Shown here piece by piece: positions 1-10,689 of a stretch of DNA of 64,000 bases. The notes below the pieces were generated by a model. That model saw nothing but the letters and a program-made list of their open reading frames with translations, searched no databases and was not told the origin of the DNA. How positions within the stretch are numbered: the first letter of the stretch is position 1; every line of letters begins with the position of its first letter. The position numbers and the translations under genes were made by a program. Where the stretch lies: contig CM068543.1 of NCBI GenBank assembly GCA_035048495.1, positions 21,503,751 to 21,567,750 of the forward strand, in the 5' to 3' direction. The DNA is from Euptelea pleiosperma (Eukaryota; Streptophyta; Magnoliopsida; Ranunculales; Eupteleaceae).

Positions 1-745
1 GTTACCAAACAGGCCTTAAAGGATGCAAATACTCTTTTCTTTAACCTTAGAACAGGGGTTTGGGCCAACCCAAAAAAAATGACTGGTGGACGGCCAGCCA
101 AGAGATTCTAATGAGTTAGCCATCCATCAATAGCAACCAATCCACCAGTCTCATGGCTGATGATGGCAGCCCATCATTGATGATATCTTCCAATACCAGA
201 TTGCCTTTGATTTCAATGGTAGGGATTGAATACTTGCATATGCGTAGATCATATTTCTTGCACAAAATATAAGTGGAAAAGTTGTCTAATCTATTTTAGA
301 CAATCCAAGTTAAGCAATCTTTAGGTACCGTGTCAAATTGTTAGGTGACTCAGATAGGATCAAAATGTGCCGATTCAACTGAGTTTTCCCCTATTTTTGC
401 ATGCCGGTTCAAAATTCTTAATTTATATAAGCACAAGGAAAGAGCATCGGGTAGAATTTCACTATCTAATCCTGATCTTTAGTTCCATACCAAGGTATGG
501 GTTGATTGGTTTAGGACCACAATTTTCTAGATGGCAAGCATGAAAATCTAAAAGGGTATTTGGAAATGAGTAACAAGGTTTGCGAACAGGACCCCACATT
601 TTTTTTTGGATATAGATATTGTTGGATTTCCAAGGTTGAAGAGAAGGGCATTTTTATCCTTTAATAAAAAATAATTAGTGGTCAACTCGGGTCAACAAAG
701 GAGAGGTATGTCAAAATTTTTAAGATAACATGGAGGTACGCAAAA
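1..745. repeat. Fold-back element, partial copy cut by the window edge
   Basis: The stretch around 630-745 (a block reading GGGCATTTTTATCCTTTAAT, then GGTCAACTCGGGTCAA) matches the right arm of the complete fold-back element at about 25065-25970. The stretch around 50-180, rich in GGCCAGCC/GGCCGGCC-like words, resembles that element's inner part. The left end lies outside the window. No gene is visible here. Confidence 0.6.
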
Positions 746-811
746 AACTTATTTTTTAACGCGGACTTCGTGAGTATTGTGAATGGGGCATGTTCCAAGC
801 CCATGATTAAA

Positions 812-1330
812 AAGAGTAAAACTTCTGTCACATCGAGTTGTGACTGAAGCCAGTCACAACCCACAATACGTGCCACGTGGAACACTAGAGAGGGCGATGA
901 CCGTATAGATCTTTGGCCAGTCCCTCAGTAGACTTGCAAACCAAAAAATCAGCCTGATCAGTGATTTCAAAGAGTTGGATTGAAGCTATTTTTATGGATT
1001 TATTATAACGGTAGGAATTTGAGAATTATTGAGCGTTATTTGGGTGCAAAGATCCACAGGTTCTAAATCATTAATCAGGCTGATTTTTGGTTTGCAGGTC
1101 GACCGAGGGACTGGCCAAACCGTTGGATCTTTGTATGGAAATAATGTAAATAATGCTCAAATTCCTACGGTTAAAATCAACCAACGAAAATGACTTCAAC
1201 TAACACTTAGAAATCACTGATCAGGTTGATTTTGGGTTTGTAGGTCCACTTTCGGATTGGGCAAACATCTATACGGTCAGTGTCTAATAAATTTCCACGT
1301 GGCTTATATTGTGGGTAATCAGGTAGCTAC
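812..1330. repeat. MULE-type MITE cluster, two interiors in tandem
   Basis: It begins GAGTAAAACTTCTGTCACA, the shared terminus of several MITEs in this window. The interior carries the family words (GACCGTAT, GGCCAGTCCCTC, CAGCCTGATCAGTGATTT) followed by their inverted forms (AATCAGGCTGATTTTTGG, ACGGTCAGTGTC). The core appears nearly twice, so this is either a tandem or a nested copy. I did not find a clean target-site duplication. Confidence 0.6.
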
Positions 1331-1655
1331 CTGACTACATTTGGTCAGACAAGGCTTACTAGGAAGATCGCTTTTAGATTTTCCGTTCATTTTTTTCTAA
1401 ACGAAGAAAACACGTGGGTACTAAACAACGGTCCAGATCTCTGCTCTTGTTTGGTAGCTCAGTTTAGACTTTTAGTCAGTATCCTCTAATAAATTTCCAC
1501 GTGGCTAATATTGTGGGTGGTCAGGCAAGTCTTACTCGGGAAGATCGGTTATAGATTTTCCGTTCATTTTTTTCTTAATGAAGAAAACACGTGGGGTACT
1601 AAAAAACGGTCCAGATCTTCTGCTCTTGTTCGGTAGCTTAGTTTAGACTTTGACA
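1277..1655. repeat. Tandem duplication of about 200 bp upstream of the DsbA-like gene
   Basis: The block 1277-1475 is repeated at 1476-1655 with substitutions and small gaps. Both copies contain AATAAATTTCCACGTGGCT, then GATTTTCCGTTCATTTTTTTC, an ACACGTGGG word and GGTCCAGATCT. The duplicated block includes CACGTG cores, which are potential G-boxes, and lies just before the likely transcription start of the downstream gene. Confidence 0.75.
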
Positions 1656-1739
1656 TCATCCCTTGGCAGTTGACCGACGGTGCACGATAGAGAGTTTACT
1701 TTTTCATGATTTCTTCTGAACTCCGAAGTTCATATAATC

Positions 1740-3174
1740 CATCTCAACTTGTCATTGTTAATGCGTTCTCTCTCTCTCTCTCTCCAACGTCAATTGTTCC
1801 GAGGTACATCTTTATTTACAGGATTTAATTCTCCTTTTTAATTCTTTTTTAACTTTAATTTCCGATTCTAATTCATGCCCTATTGTTGAATTTCTGAGAT
1901 TGTTAGAATTTAATTGTGGTTGACCGGTTCCAATTTGATTTCAGTAGTGATAGGGCCTCCTTTTGTTGAAAGCAATTAGGGTTTTATGTTTTTCTGTGAA
2001 ATTCTCTGGAATTGTGGATGTGAAACCAGTAAGATTAAAGAAAACCCATTTGTGATAGAAGTTGATTTTTGAGAAATTTAAGGAACAGAAAGCAAGAAGG
2101 GCCTGGAACCTAGGGTGAAAAGCCCCAAACGCCCTTGGATCCTCGTGTTGGGCATGAGAGCTTGGCCTGCTGCATGTAAAGTGTGTCCCATTGTGTTTCG
2201 GTAGATGCATCGTCTTAAATATATGTTCATACATTGATCTAACGATTCTGATTACTCGATTTTGGTACTAATTACTTTTAAATGTTTCATTTCAACTCTT
2301 TCTTTATTATATCATTATCGAACCTCGTGCATCTTGTTATATTATCATCTTTACCTTTTTTTATGGTTAACCATTCATTCCCATAGTAGTATGGGTGATG
2401 GAGTGTGCTTATTGGGCTTCGCAGCTCACCTTATTGTTATGTTTTAGACATTGGAGCTGCTGGTCTGATTTGAAGTCAGAAGAGTTACCACATAATTTAC
2501 ATGCTTTCCTAGAACTCTTGTATTAGGATTTTTATTTACCTTGCATTTAGCGACATATCTTTGGGAGAAGTAGGTGAACCACCGAAACCAAGAATGACCG
2601 CTATAGAATACCGTACCTCTTACTGTCCGGTCCAGAGCCAAAGAGTTGTAAAGCCAGATGAAGAAGTTACAACTAAACTGAAGACAGAGGTTCCTGCTCA
2701 CCTATTGGAAGGCGTAGAGGACAACTTAAAGTTGTTGGATCCAATGTGTGGCTGGCTCATTGAGTAACCTTTTTGATATCTACCTTTTGTTTAATGGATG
2801 TTTAGTTTGGACTGCCTATATTTGAGCAGTATTTTAATTTGAAAATGATGGATTACTTTTAATGGTTTATGGATCCCAGATTTGGGGCGTGACAGTGTCT
2901 CTACAAAGAATATGTTTATAATAGTGGAAAAAATTAATTAGTTAAATTTTCTGATGCTATGGATTTCTAATTTTGCAAAGTTCTATAAAGAGAGAAGCTC
3001 AAAGCATGATTTGGGATTTCTGCTCTTTTTTTTTTTCACAAAATTACTTCTCATCGCGAGGTTCTGATTACACCCAGACTACAAATTTTCAAGAATAAGG
3101 AGCATTCTACATTGGTGTATGCCTCAACTGATGTATGATGATGATCTTTCAAAACATGCAGATACACACGTTTA
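1740..3174 (+). promoter_or_regulatory. Probable 5' leader and leader intron of the DsbA-like gene
   Basis: A CT microsatellite (about 1764-1783), common in plant 5' untranslated regions, is followed by a possible donor (CCGAG|GTACAT near 1801). A good acceptor (ACATGCAG) lies near 3161, shortly before the ATG at 3175. The leader may therefore be split by an intron of about 1.35 kb. The region holds no convincing coding sequence. The exon limits are inferred only from splice-site consensus. Confidence 0.4.
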
Positions 3175-5337
3175 ATGGCTCAATCAATAGGCAACAACAC
3201 CGGGAAGAAGGTTGTCCGAATTGATATCAGTTCCGACACTGTGTGCCCATGGTGTTTCGTAGGCAAAAGAAATCTAGACAAAGCTCTTGTTTCATCAAAG
3301 GATCAATTTGATTTCGAGGTCCCCTTTTATCTTTGTTTCTTTTCATTGTTCACTCTTATTTCCTTCTTCCAACGTTCACTTCACCATTAGTTAAATTTGC
3401 AGATTAGATGGCACCCATTTTTCCTTAATCCTTCTGCCCCAAAAGAGGGTGTTGTTAAGAAAGAGTATTACAGGCAAAAGTTTGGACCTCAGTCTGAACG
3501 AATGGAAGCTCGGATGTCAGAGGTTTCTTTCTCAGTCCTTAGATCAGTTATGTGCTTCCTTGGTGAACTAGTATATAGTAACTATTTTGAAGGCTTTAAG
3601 TCTTGTAGGTATTTCGGGGTCACGGGCTTGAGTACGATATGTCCGGTCTCACGTAAGTCTGAAGCATAGTTTAATTACTTATCACTTCTTGTAGAATACT
3701 AAAGAGGCTTTTGCGAAGTTACCACTGACTAATACCCAAATATGCAGGGGGAATACAATGGATAGTCACAGACTCATAACATTTGCCGGGCATCAGGGAC
3801 TTGATAAGCAACATGCTCTTGTGGAGGAGTTATGCCTTGGCTATTTCACGCAGGGAAAGTACATAGGAGATCGGTCAGTATATTTTTCTCTTGAGTAATA
3901 GTTAGACTGGTTATATGATCTCGATGTGTTTCTGTCTATCTAGATATATTTCATGAAACGCGGTAAGTATCAGGCATAGCATCTCTAATATCAGATACAT
4001 ATATGAATGCCGATGACTGTTGGGTTTTTTCCATGCACTGTGTCCAATACCTCATGTCTGTGTCTTAATTTACATAGACTATGATCTATGCATGGAAAAA
4101 TTCTATTGGGACGTGTTTATTTGGGAATGTTTTATTGGTCAATAACTATTGTTTCAGCTACCAAGAAAGGGTATGACAGGGTTGATGCCAAAGCTCAAAT
4201 GGGCAGAGCTTCACGTCCCAATCATGAGGTTGTGGTCAGGTCCCAGCTCACCAGCCTAAAACAAGAGATGATTCTTAGATTGTGTTACATGTGACATCTA
4301 ATCTTTTCTACCTTTGAGCTGTGTTTCTCTAATAACTTAAACAAGAATCCCTTGCCTTTGAACAACAATACCAACCAATAAGTTACCAGCTTCTTGTAAT
4401 TTTGATGAGGCGCGCTCGTGATGATGGGAAGAAAAAGTCCTCCCTGCCTCTGCTTTAGTGGCATACATCCAGGGGATATTAAACTGTTCAATGGGTGCCA
4501 ACAAGGGCGTCACTTCGGCTGACACTCAACCCAAACGAATGACCTTAACCATCTGATCTATCAGTTTGGATGATCAAAAAACAAATATGGCGAACAGTTC
4601 ATCACTTGGTTAGGGTCATCCAATTCATTTAATACATATCCTGGGAGATCCATTTGGTGGGTCCAACAATTGATGGATGCAGAGAGGACGGCTTCTTACC
4701 ATCTTCCTTCCCTGATGTGAATATTCCTCATTAAATTTGTTGGGTTAGAGCTTAGTTGCGGGAACCTTCAACCATAAGTGTGTTACCTGTGACGTTCCAA
4801 GTACTCTCCCATAGTCCCATCGCTTCTCTTGCTTCACGCAACTAAGGTTTGAAGCAGTTTTTGGTGCAGAAATTATCATTTAAATTACAAGCCATTTGAA
4901 TATTTGGAATTTGGTGCAGAGAATTTCTTGTAGAAGCTGCTAAAAAGGTTGGAGTAGAGGGGGCAGCAGAGTTTCTGGGAGATCCTAACAAGGGGCTCAA
5001 TGAGGTCTTTTCCTCACATTCCCACACATTCCTTCATATAAATTTTTGTTTCATATTTTGTGGTATTCTTATTCAAATTCAAATTAAAATTATTCTTGAC
5101 GGTTATCTGAAGGTTCATGAGGAACTCGAGAAGTACTCCGCACACATTTCAGGGGTCCCATATTATGTGGTAGGTGGTAGTTAAGTTTACCATGAATTTC
5201 AGTTGATTCCACATACTTTGGTTCCTTTATTGAGAGAATTCTTTTGACAGATTAATGGAAAGCAGAAGCTGAGTGGTGCCCAACCTCCTGAGGCCTTCCT
5301 GAGAGCTTTTCAAGTTGTTGCAAATGACAGTAGCTAA
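3175..5337 (+). CDS. DsbA-like thioredoxin-fold oxidoreductase (plant DSBA family protein)
   Basis: I assembled seven exons by hand: 3175-3318, 3403-3522, 3609-3652, 3748-3873, 4920-5004, 5113-5169, 5251-5337. They join in frame to 220 residues ending in TAA, and every intron is GT-AG. Cys24-Pro-Trp-Cys27 is the redox CxxC of the DsbA/FrnE fold; it follows a beta-strand-like segment, and a GVPYY segment near the C-terminus supplies the usual cis-proline loop. The FrnE-type DSBA family comprises predicted dithiol-disulfide oxidoreductases. I see no signal or transit peptide, so a cytosolic location is likely. The plant substrate is unknown. Length fits the family (about 215-220 residues). Intron 4 is the longest (about 1 kb). 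The ATG at 3175 is the first in frame after a plausible leader acceptor. The family call is firm; the cellular role is not. Confidence 0.93.
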
Positions 5338-7175
5338 CCCATAGTTGTTCAAATGGTTCTGCACTGATATGCTACTCTCTTTGCCAGCCCTAAAAAATAA
5401 AGTGATATGTTGATATCCATTTCTAGACGTTTATAATAAATTCGTGCCAATAGATGTGCGGATCTTATGAAATAAACTGATGATATGTAGAAAGCTTTGT
5501 TCCACTGTAATAAAGTTGGTAATCATAATCCTTGACTCTAGATTCATTGAGGATATAATATTTTTGATCAGAAGTACGTGATTATGATTCCAAGGTACAA
5601 ATTAGTTGTTTAAAGCTAGAAAGACAGAATTGAATGGCTCAACAGGATTCATGTTATCAATCCCAAACAGTTGGGATAAGGCACTGTTAGTGATGATTCC
5701 ATACTACGAATTACAGCGACTGTATGCAAAAGTTAACAGGGAAGTGATCTCACTCTTGTGAATAAATTACTGAATATATTGGTCTGCAGTTCCTTGAAAA
5801 GTGAACAAATAATGGGTCAGAGTATGTGGATTCAAGTGAGGGAACCATTTCCAAATTTATGGTATTGAAAGGAAATCAGGCTCACAAAAAATCCCCACTA
5901 GAGGCAATCAGTAGTTGGTTAAAAGCACACTTCAATGCATATGTTTTGAAGTAAATCAACAGTGTAATGAAGGCAAAGCAGTAAAACTGGGTACATCCAT
6001 TAGTTGGTCCCTTGCATGTCAACCAATAATCTAGTACAGAGTGGTAACTCTATCCCTCATCCAATTACCCCAAGCTGCAAGTTCCAACCATCAACATTGA
6101 TAAAGACTCCAAAGCAATATTCTTTCAGTAAATACCAATTCTCAGGAAATTATCCACCAAGCTTCAGCACAAGATACCTAATTCTTGCCAAAAATATTTC
6201 TGTATTTTGTAAAGGATTTGAGAGCACTCTGTATACAGAGACCAATGGGAGGAAAGCACAACTCCACATCTGAGTCCATGTGTTTCTTGGGTCCATCCAT
6301 TTTCTTTCCTTTTTGTAAATAAATCTAATTTAAAGAAACTGTACCCAAAATAGTATCCCACACACACACAGACACGTGTTGAAAAAGTAAGTACTTCTTA
6401 TAATGGATATGCACAACCTCTCTTCCCATCTATTTAGTTGATGAAGGCTTCTTTTATAGACTCCACAGTTTTCTGTTCTTATTTTTTTGTCTTCCTGATG
6501 CGTCATTCCGCGTCATAGTAGACAATGTGAAGCACTCAAGTAAGATCAAGCCGTTTCATCGAAGAGCATCACCTTGAAAAGCCGACAAATGAGAGCATCT
6601 TCAAAACAAAGCCCGTAAAAGAATAGAAAAATTAACCAGAAAAAATGACCAAATATTGCAAGAAAAGTCATTCTTTTATTGAGATGTAACTTTTTAGAGA
6701 CTTAAACCAGTTAATAACCTTGAAATTCAGCAAGCATCTAGTGAAATCTATCGCTACACTTTATCTACAACTTGCAACATTGTCTACCACTTCCTGAGTC
6801 ATCTTCATTAAACGCAGCCACCACATCTACTGACGCAACAACTCCTCCTTGGGCTAACATCTACAACTTACAACATTGTCCTGACAACATTGTCCTGAGC
6901 CATCATATCATTAAATGCAGCCACCAAATCTACTGACACACGAACACCTCCTTGGGCCAACATGCATGAAAGGTCACATCCAAGTATAGATCTCAGCTCA
7001 GGTTATGTGGTTATAACTATCCTGAGTTCTGGTTCAAACACCAGTAGCTAACTAGTGACACGTAATTCCACCATATTTGCAATGTATCAGCAGAGACAAA
7101 CATCAGCCCAAATGCAGTAGTTATAAACTCATAGGATGCTTATCAAAATGGGAACTCATAAGGATTCAGTTAGTT
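5338..7175. other. Intergenic stretch after the DsbA-like gene
   Basis: No convincing gene. It should contain the 3' untranslated region and terminator of the upstream gene (an AATAAA-like run near 5390-5500). The only structure I see is an imperfect tandem duplication of about 100 bp (6767-6965). Confidence 0.6.
6767..6965. repeat. Imperfect tandem duplication, about 100 bp unit
   Basis: Two units share ACAACTT.CAACATTGTC, GCAGCCACCA.ATCTACTGAC and CTCCTTGGGC.AACAT in the same order and spacing. The second unit carries an extra short internal repeat of GACAACATTGTCCTGA. Confidence 0.7.
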
Positions 7176-7180
7176 GTATT

Positions 7181-7373
7181 TGTTAGATATTATGTTTTTG
7201 AGTTTTATGTATGGGACGTATGGGGGGTATTATTGTCATTGCATGTTCTTTTATGTTTTAAGTGGTTCAACATATAAATAGGGGAACATGTCTACGCCAT
7301 TATGGTTAAGACATCAACTCCTCTCTTCTTCAATTCTCTTTCTCCTTTTATATGAAACCTTAAATATCTAACA
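7181..7373 (+). repeat. 5' LTR of the copia element
   Basis: 193 bp from TGTTAGATAT to ATATCTAACA, a perfect terminal inverted repeat. It contains a TATAAATAGGGG promoter-like box near 7273. It matches the right LTR with many substitutions and a small indel. Confidence 0.93.
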
Positions 7374-7391
7374 TGGTATCAAAGCCTGGTT
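7374..7391 (+). promoter_or_regulatory. Primer-binding site of the copia element
   Basis: TGGTATCAAAGCCTGG lies directly after the LTR. It corresponds to the complement of the initiator Met-tRNA 3' end (TGGTATCAGAGC) with one change. Confidence 0.85.
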
Positions 7392-8127
7392 GTATACTGA
7401 TTCAGGGGTTCATATTCTTCTCCGTTCTTTTTCTCTTCTTTTTCAGTGGTAGAATATTAAAATCTAGGCTTTGCCTGTGAAACCCCGTGGTGTTCGTGAT
7501 GTGAAGAGACCATTATGCAAGAGTAATGAAGAACATGGTCTCCATGTGGTGTATTCTCCATGATGTGAGCAAGTTTTACCCTCGGTGAAGATCGAAACTG
7601 AGAGAAGTGCCCCCAGAGTAAATTGCATGGTGTAAAAAAGTGAGATTTGTTCTTCGTAAGTTCTGTTGATTTAGGAGGTGAGAGATTCTTCTCTGGACCA
7701 TTTCGTATCTACCCAAGGCCTTCTTTGTGCAAATCGCATGCCTTAGACAGACGGAGAACACCTCCCAGGTTAAACCTCACTTGCCTAGCCCCCTTTTTGG
7801 ACAAGCCGCAGGGCTTAGATTGAGGGAGAACAGCTCCAAGGTGTAACCGTACTTTTCCATGACCCTTTCTGGGCAAGCTGCACCCACCTAGGATCTCCCC
7901 TAAGTGTGCCGCAGGTCCTAGAGAGCAAAAGAACTCCTCTATGGGCAAAGTAAGTTTACGAGTGGTCTGCTTCTAGTTTGGATTTTTTCTCCAGTGAAAA
8001 ATCATTAAAAGAGTTGTCCTGAAAGATCTGAATGTCACTCGCGCTACTCGTAAAAATATGGGTGATTTGCACATCTTATTGCTTTTGGTTTGTGTATATA
8101 CTGGTTCAGTGGTATTTTGTGGTAATA

Positions 8128-8975
8128 ATGGAGAACAAATCTAGTATCGTGGTGCCTAGTGATGTTTTTAATGTCCAGATGACTTCCATCAAACTCAATG
8201 GAAGTAATTATGTTCCTTAGGCCAAGTTTGTTGAAGTGTTTTTTACAACCAAAGGATAGATAAAAAAAATTACATGAAAATCAGCCCAAATCTGATGCCA
8301 ATAAGTATTCGGAGTGGGACAGGAGAATGCCCAGATCATGACCTGGTTGTGGAATAGCATGTGGAAGCATTTTAGGAGGAGGTATTCTGGTGAGAATAAC
8401 ATCACCCGAACTTATTAGTTGGTTGAAGAGTATTTTTCCTTGCAATAGTGTAAGAAGCCTCTTGCAGAATATTATTCCTCTTTAGAATATCCGGAATAAA
8501 CTAAACGTCTACCAACCTCTCACTTCAGATCTTGAGAAGTAACGTAGACAATGTGAGGACTTTGACGTTGCCCGTTTTCTTTCCATCCTTCGACCGAAAT
8601 ATGAGCCAGTTCATGCTCAACTCTTGGAGAGTCGAGAACTCCCTAGTATGAGTTAAGTATTTGCTCCACTTCAACGTGACTCAGTGTTGGTGGTGGATTT
8701 GTTGATAGATCAGTGTTGGTGGTTTCTAGTGGACGTGGTAGTCATGGTAGAGGACGTGGTGGTGGTAGAGGTGGTAGAGATGGTAGAGATCACGACTCCA
8801 GTGGTGGTCGTAAGCGAGGTAGTTGTGGACCTCGTCATTGTACACACTGTGTTATGGATGGCCATACAGTGGACTATTGTTGGGATTTACATGGTAAACT
8901 AGCCAATTGGGCAAACCATGCTTCGTATAGTGACAGTGGGAGCACTACTCATGATTTTACATTTGGTGCACTTGT
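8128..8975 (+). pseudogene. Copia gag remnant
   Basis: The start reads MENKSSIVVP and continues to KLNGSNYVP, matching the KLNGxNY motif at the head of plant copia gag proteins. A stop (TAG at 8218) replaces the next residue, and the frame is then broken repeatedly. A glycine/arginine-rich stretch and a CCHC zinc knuckle (CTHC, then DGHTVDYC, near 8838-8880) mark the gag C-terminus. The function would have been capsid formation and RNA binding. It cannot make a full protein now. Confidence 0.85.
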
Positions 8976-9079
8976 TTAGTCGTCAGCTACTAACTCGGAG
9001 GTTGTGACTATTTCTTGTGATGAATATGCCAAACCCATTCAGCCATAGTAGTCTGGTGCTTCATCCTCCACTACCGCTA

Positions 9080-10190
9080 CTCTTGCCCACTCAGATATTG
9101 CATGTCATGTTTTCCAAGTTTCTGGGTCTTCCTTTCCTTGGGTCATTGATTCTAGAGCCTCATATCACATGACCGAGACTACAGGTGTGCTTTCCTCCAT
9201 CTAGTTTAGTTATTCATCTCAGTGTGTTACCTTAGCCAATAGCACAACTTCAAAGGAGTCCGATATAGGTCAAGCATCTCAGTCAGTCTTTACCTTTATC
9301 TTCTGTCTTATTAAGTCTTATGTCTTTCAGTAAACTTACCAGATTGTTGGATTGTTCAATGACCTTTTATCCTTCTTATTATGTTTTTTAGGATCTCAAG
9401 ACAAAGAAGAGGACGTGAGTCTGGCAGCCTCTACTATTTCGATGGTAAGGGGGTGACTTCTGCATTTCAAATGACTTCCCTTGCACCGCATCAGTGGCAT
9501 TATCGGCTGGGTTATCCATCGTTGCATTCCTTGAAGATCATGGTTCCTTCGTTGAGTGAGGTGTCTAGTTTAGAGTGTGTCTTGTCAGTTAGGGAAGCAT
9601 CATATAATTTCTTTTTCCTTTTAGAGTTGTTCCTTGAATTGTTAGACCTTTGGCTTTAGTTCATTCAAATGTGTGGGGACCCTCCGAGTTCCATCTCGTA
9701 TTCTCGTAATGGGTTTCAATATTTTGTTACTTTTGTAATTGATTTTTCAAGAATCAAATGGTTATATTTAATGAAAGATCGTTTTGAGTTATTCTCTATT
9801 TTCAAATTGTTTCATGCGAAAATTCAAGCTCAATTTGGTGTGCAATTTCAAATTTTTTGTTCTGATAATGCTAAAGAATATGACTCCTCACCTTTTTGTT
9901 CATTTTTAGAATCTCATGGTATTATTCATCAAACTTCTTGTTCACATACACCTCAACAAAATGAAGTGGCTGAACGAAAGAACCGTCATTTACTTGAGGT
10001 GGTTCGTGTTCTCTTATTTGAAATGAATGTTCCTAAATCTTTTTGGAGTGATTCAGTGCCCATGTACGTTCTTGATGGTCATTCTTCATTCTTTGTCCTA
10101 TTTCCAGGTAGTCATATGTTTCCTCTTCCTCTTCGTGTTTTTGGTTGTGTTTGCCTTGTTCAGCGTTTTGGCCTAGGTAGTGATAAACTA
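9080..10190 (+). pseudogene. Copia protease and integrase remnant
   Basis: WVIDSRASYHMT near 9140 corresponds to the copia protease active-site region; the usual DSG is DSR here, so the catalytic glycine is gone. HQWHYRLGYPS (near 9495) is the GAG-pre-integrase histidine region. The integrase core is recognisable at 9669-10190, with VIDFSR (first Asp), SDNAKEY (second Asp) and the HTPQQNEVAERKN block (catalytic Glu). The zinc-binding cysteines between them are lost in frameshifted sequence. Confidence 0.88.
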
Positions 10191-10689
10191 GACCCGTGTG
10201 CCATTAAGTGCATTTTTTGGATATTCTTGTATTCGGAAGGGTTATCGGTGTTTTGACCTTGTCTTTCGTTGGTTCTTTGTATATCCTGATTTTACTTTCT
10301 TTGAGCATGTGTCGTTCTTTTTCGTTGAGAGTTCTTCGATTGAATTTGAGTCCCATCCTCTTCTTTTTTTTTTTGAGATTGTTCCTTTATTTGGTTTGCA
10401 GGATTCCGATATGCCAGCTTCGACAACACCGCTGCTTCGCACCTATGTTCGTCATCGCCAACTTCCAGTGTCTGCCTCAGACTCGTGTCGTCCACCTTCT
10501 GATTCTTCACCGACAGATCCTGTCTTGCCCGCATCTTCTTCTGACCTTCCCATTGCATTACGAAAAAGTACATGTTCGGGCATTAAACATCCTATTTCTC
10601 AGTTTGTGTCCTTTGATTTTTTGTCTCCTGCCTATCGTTATTTCGTTGCTTCTACGTTGTCTGTTTTTGTTCCTTACATCTCTTTCTTC

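Noticed and set aside
2561..2767. 68-codon plus-strand frame in the leader intron of the DsbA-like gene
   Set aside because: No recognisable domain, no promoter or splice context; probably chance.
8684..8979. Val- or Gly/Arg-rich frames of 72-88 codons
   Set aside because: They are shifted and correct-frame views of the decayed copia gag just before its zinc knuckle, not separate genes.
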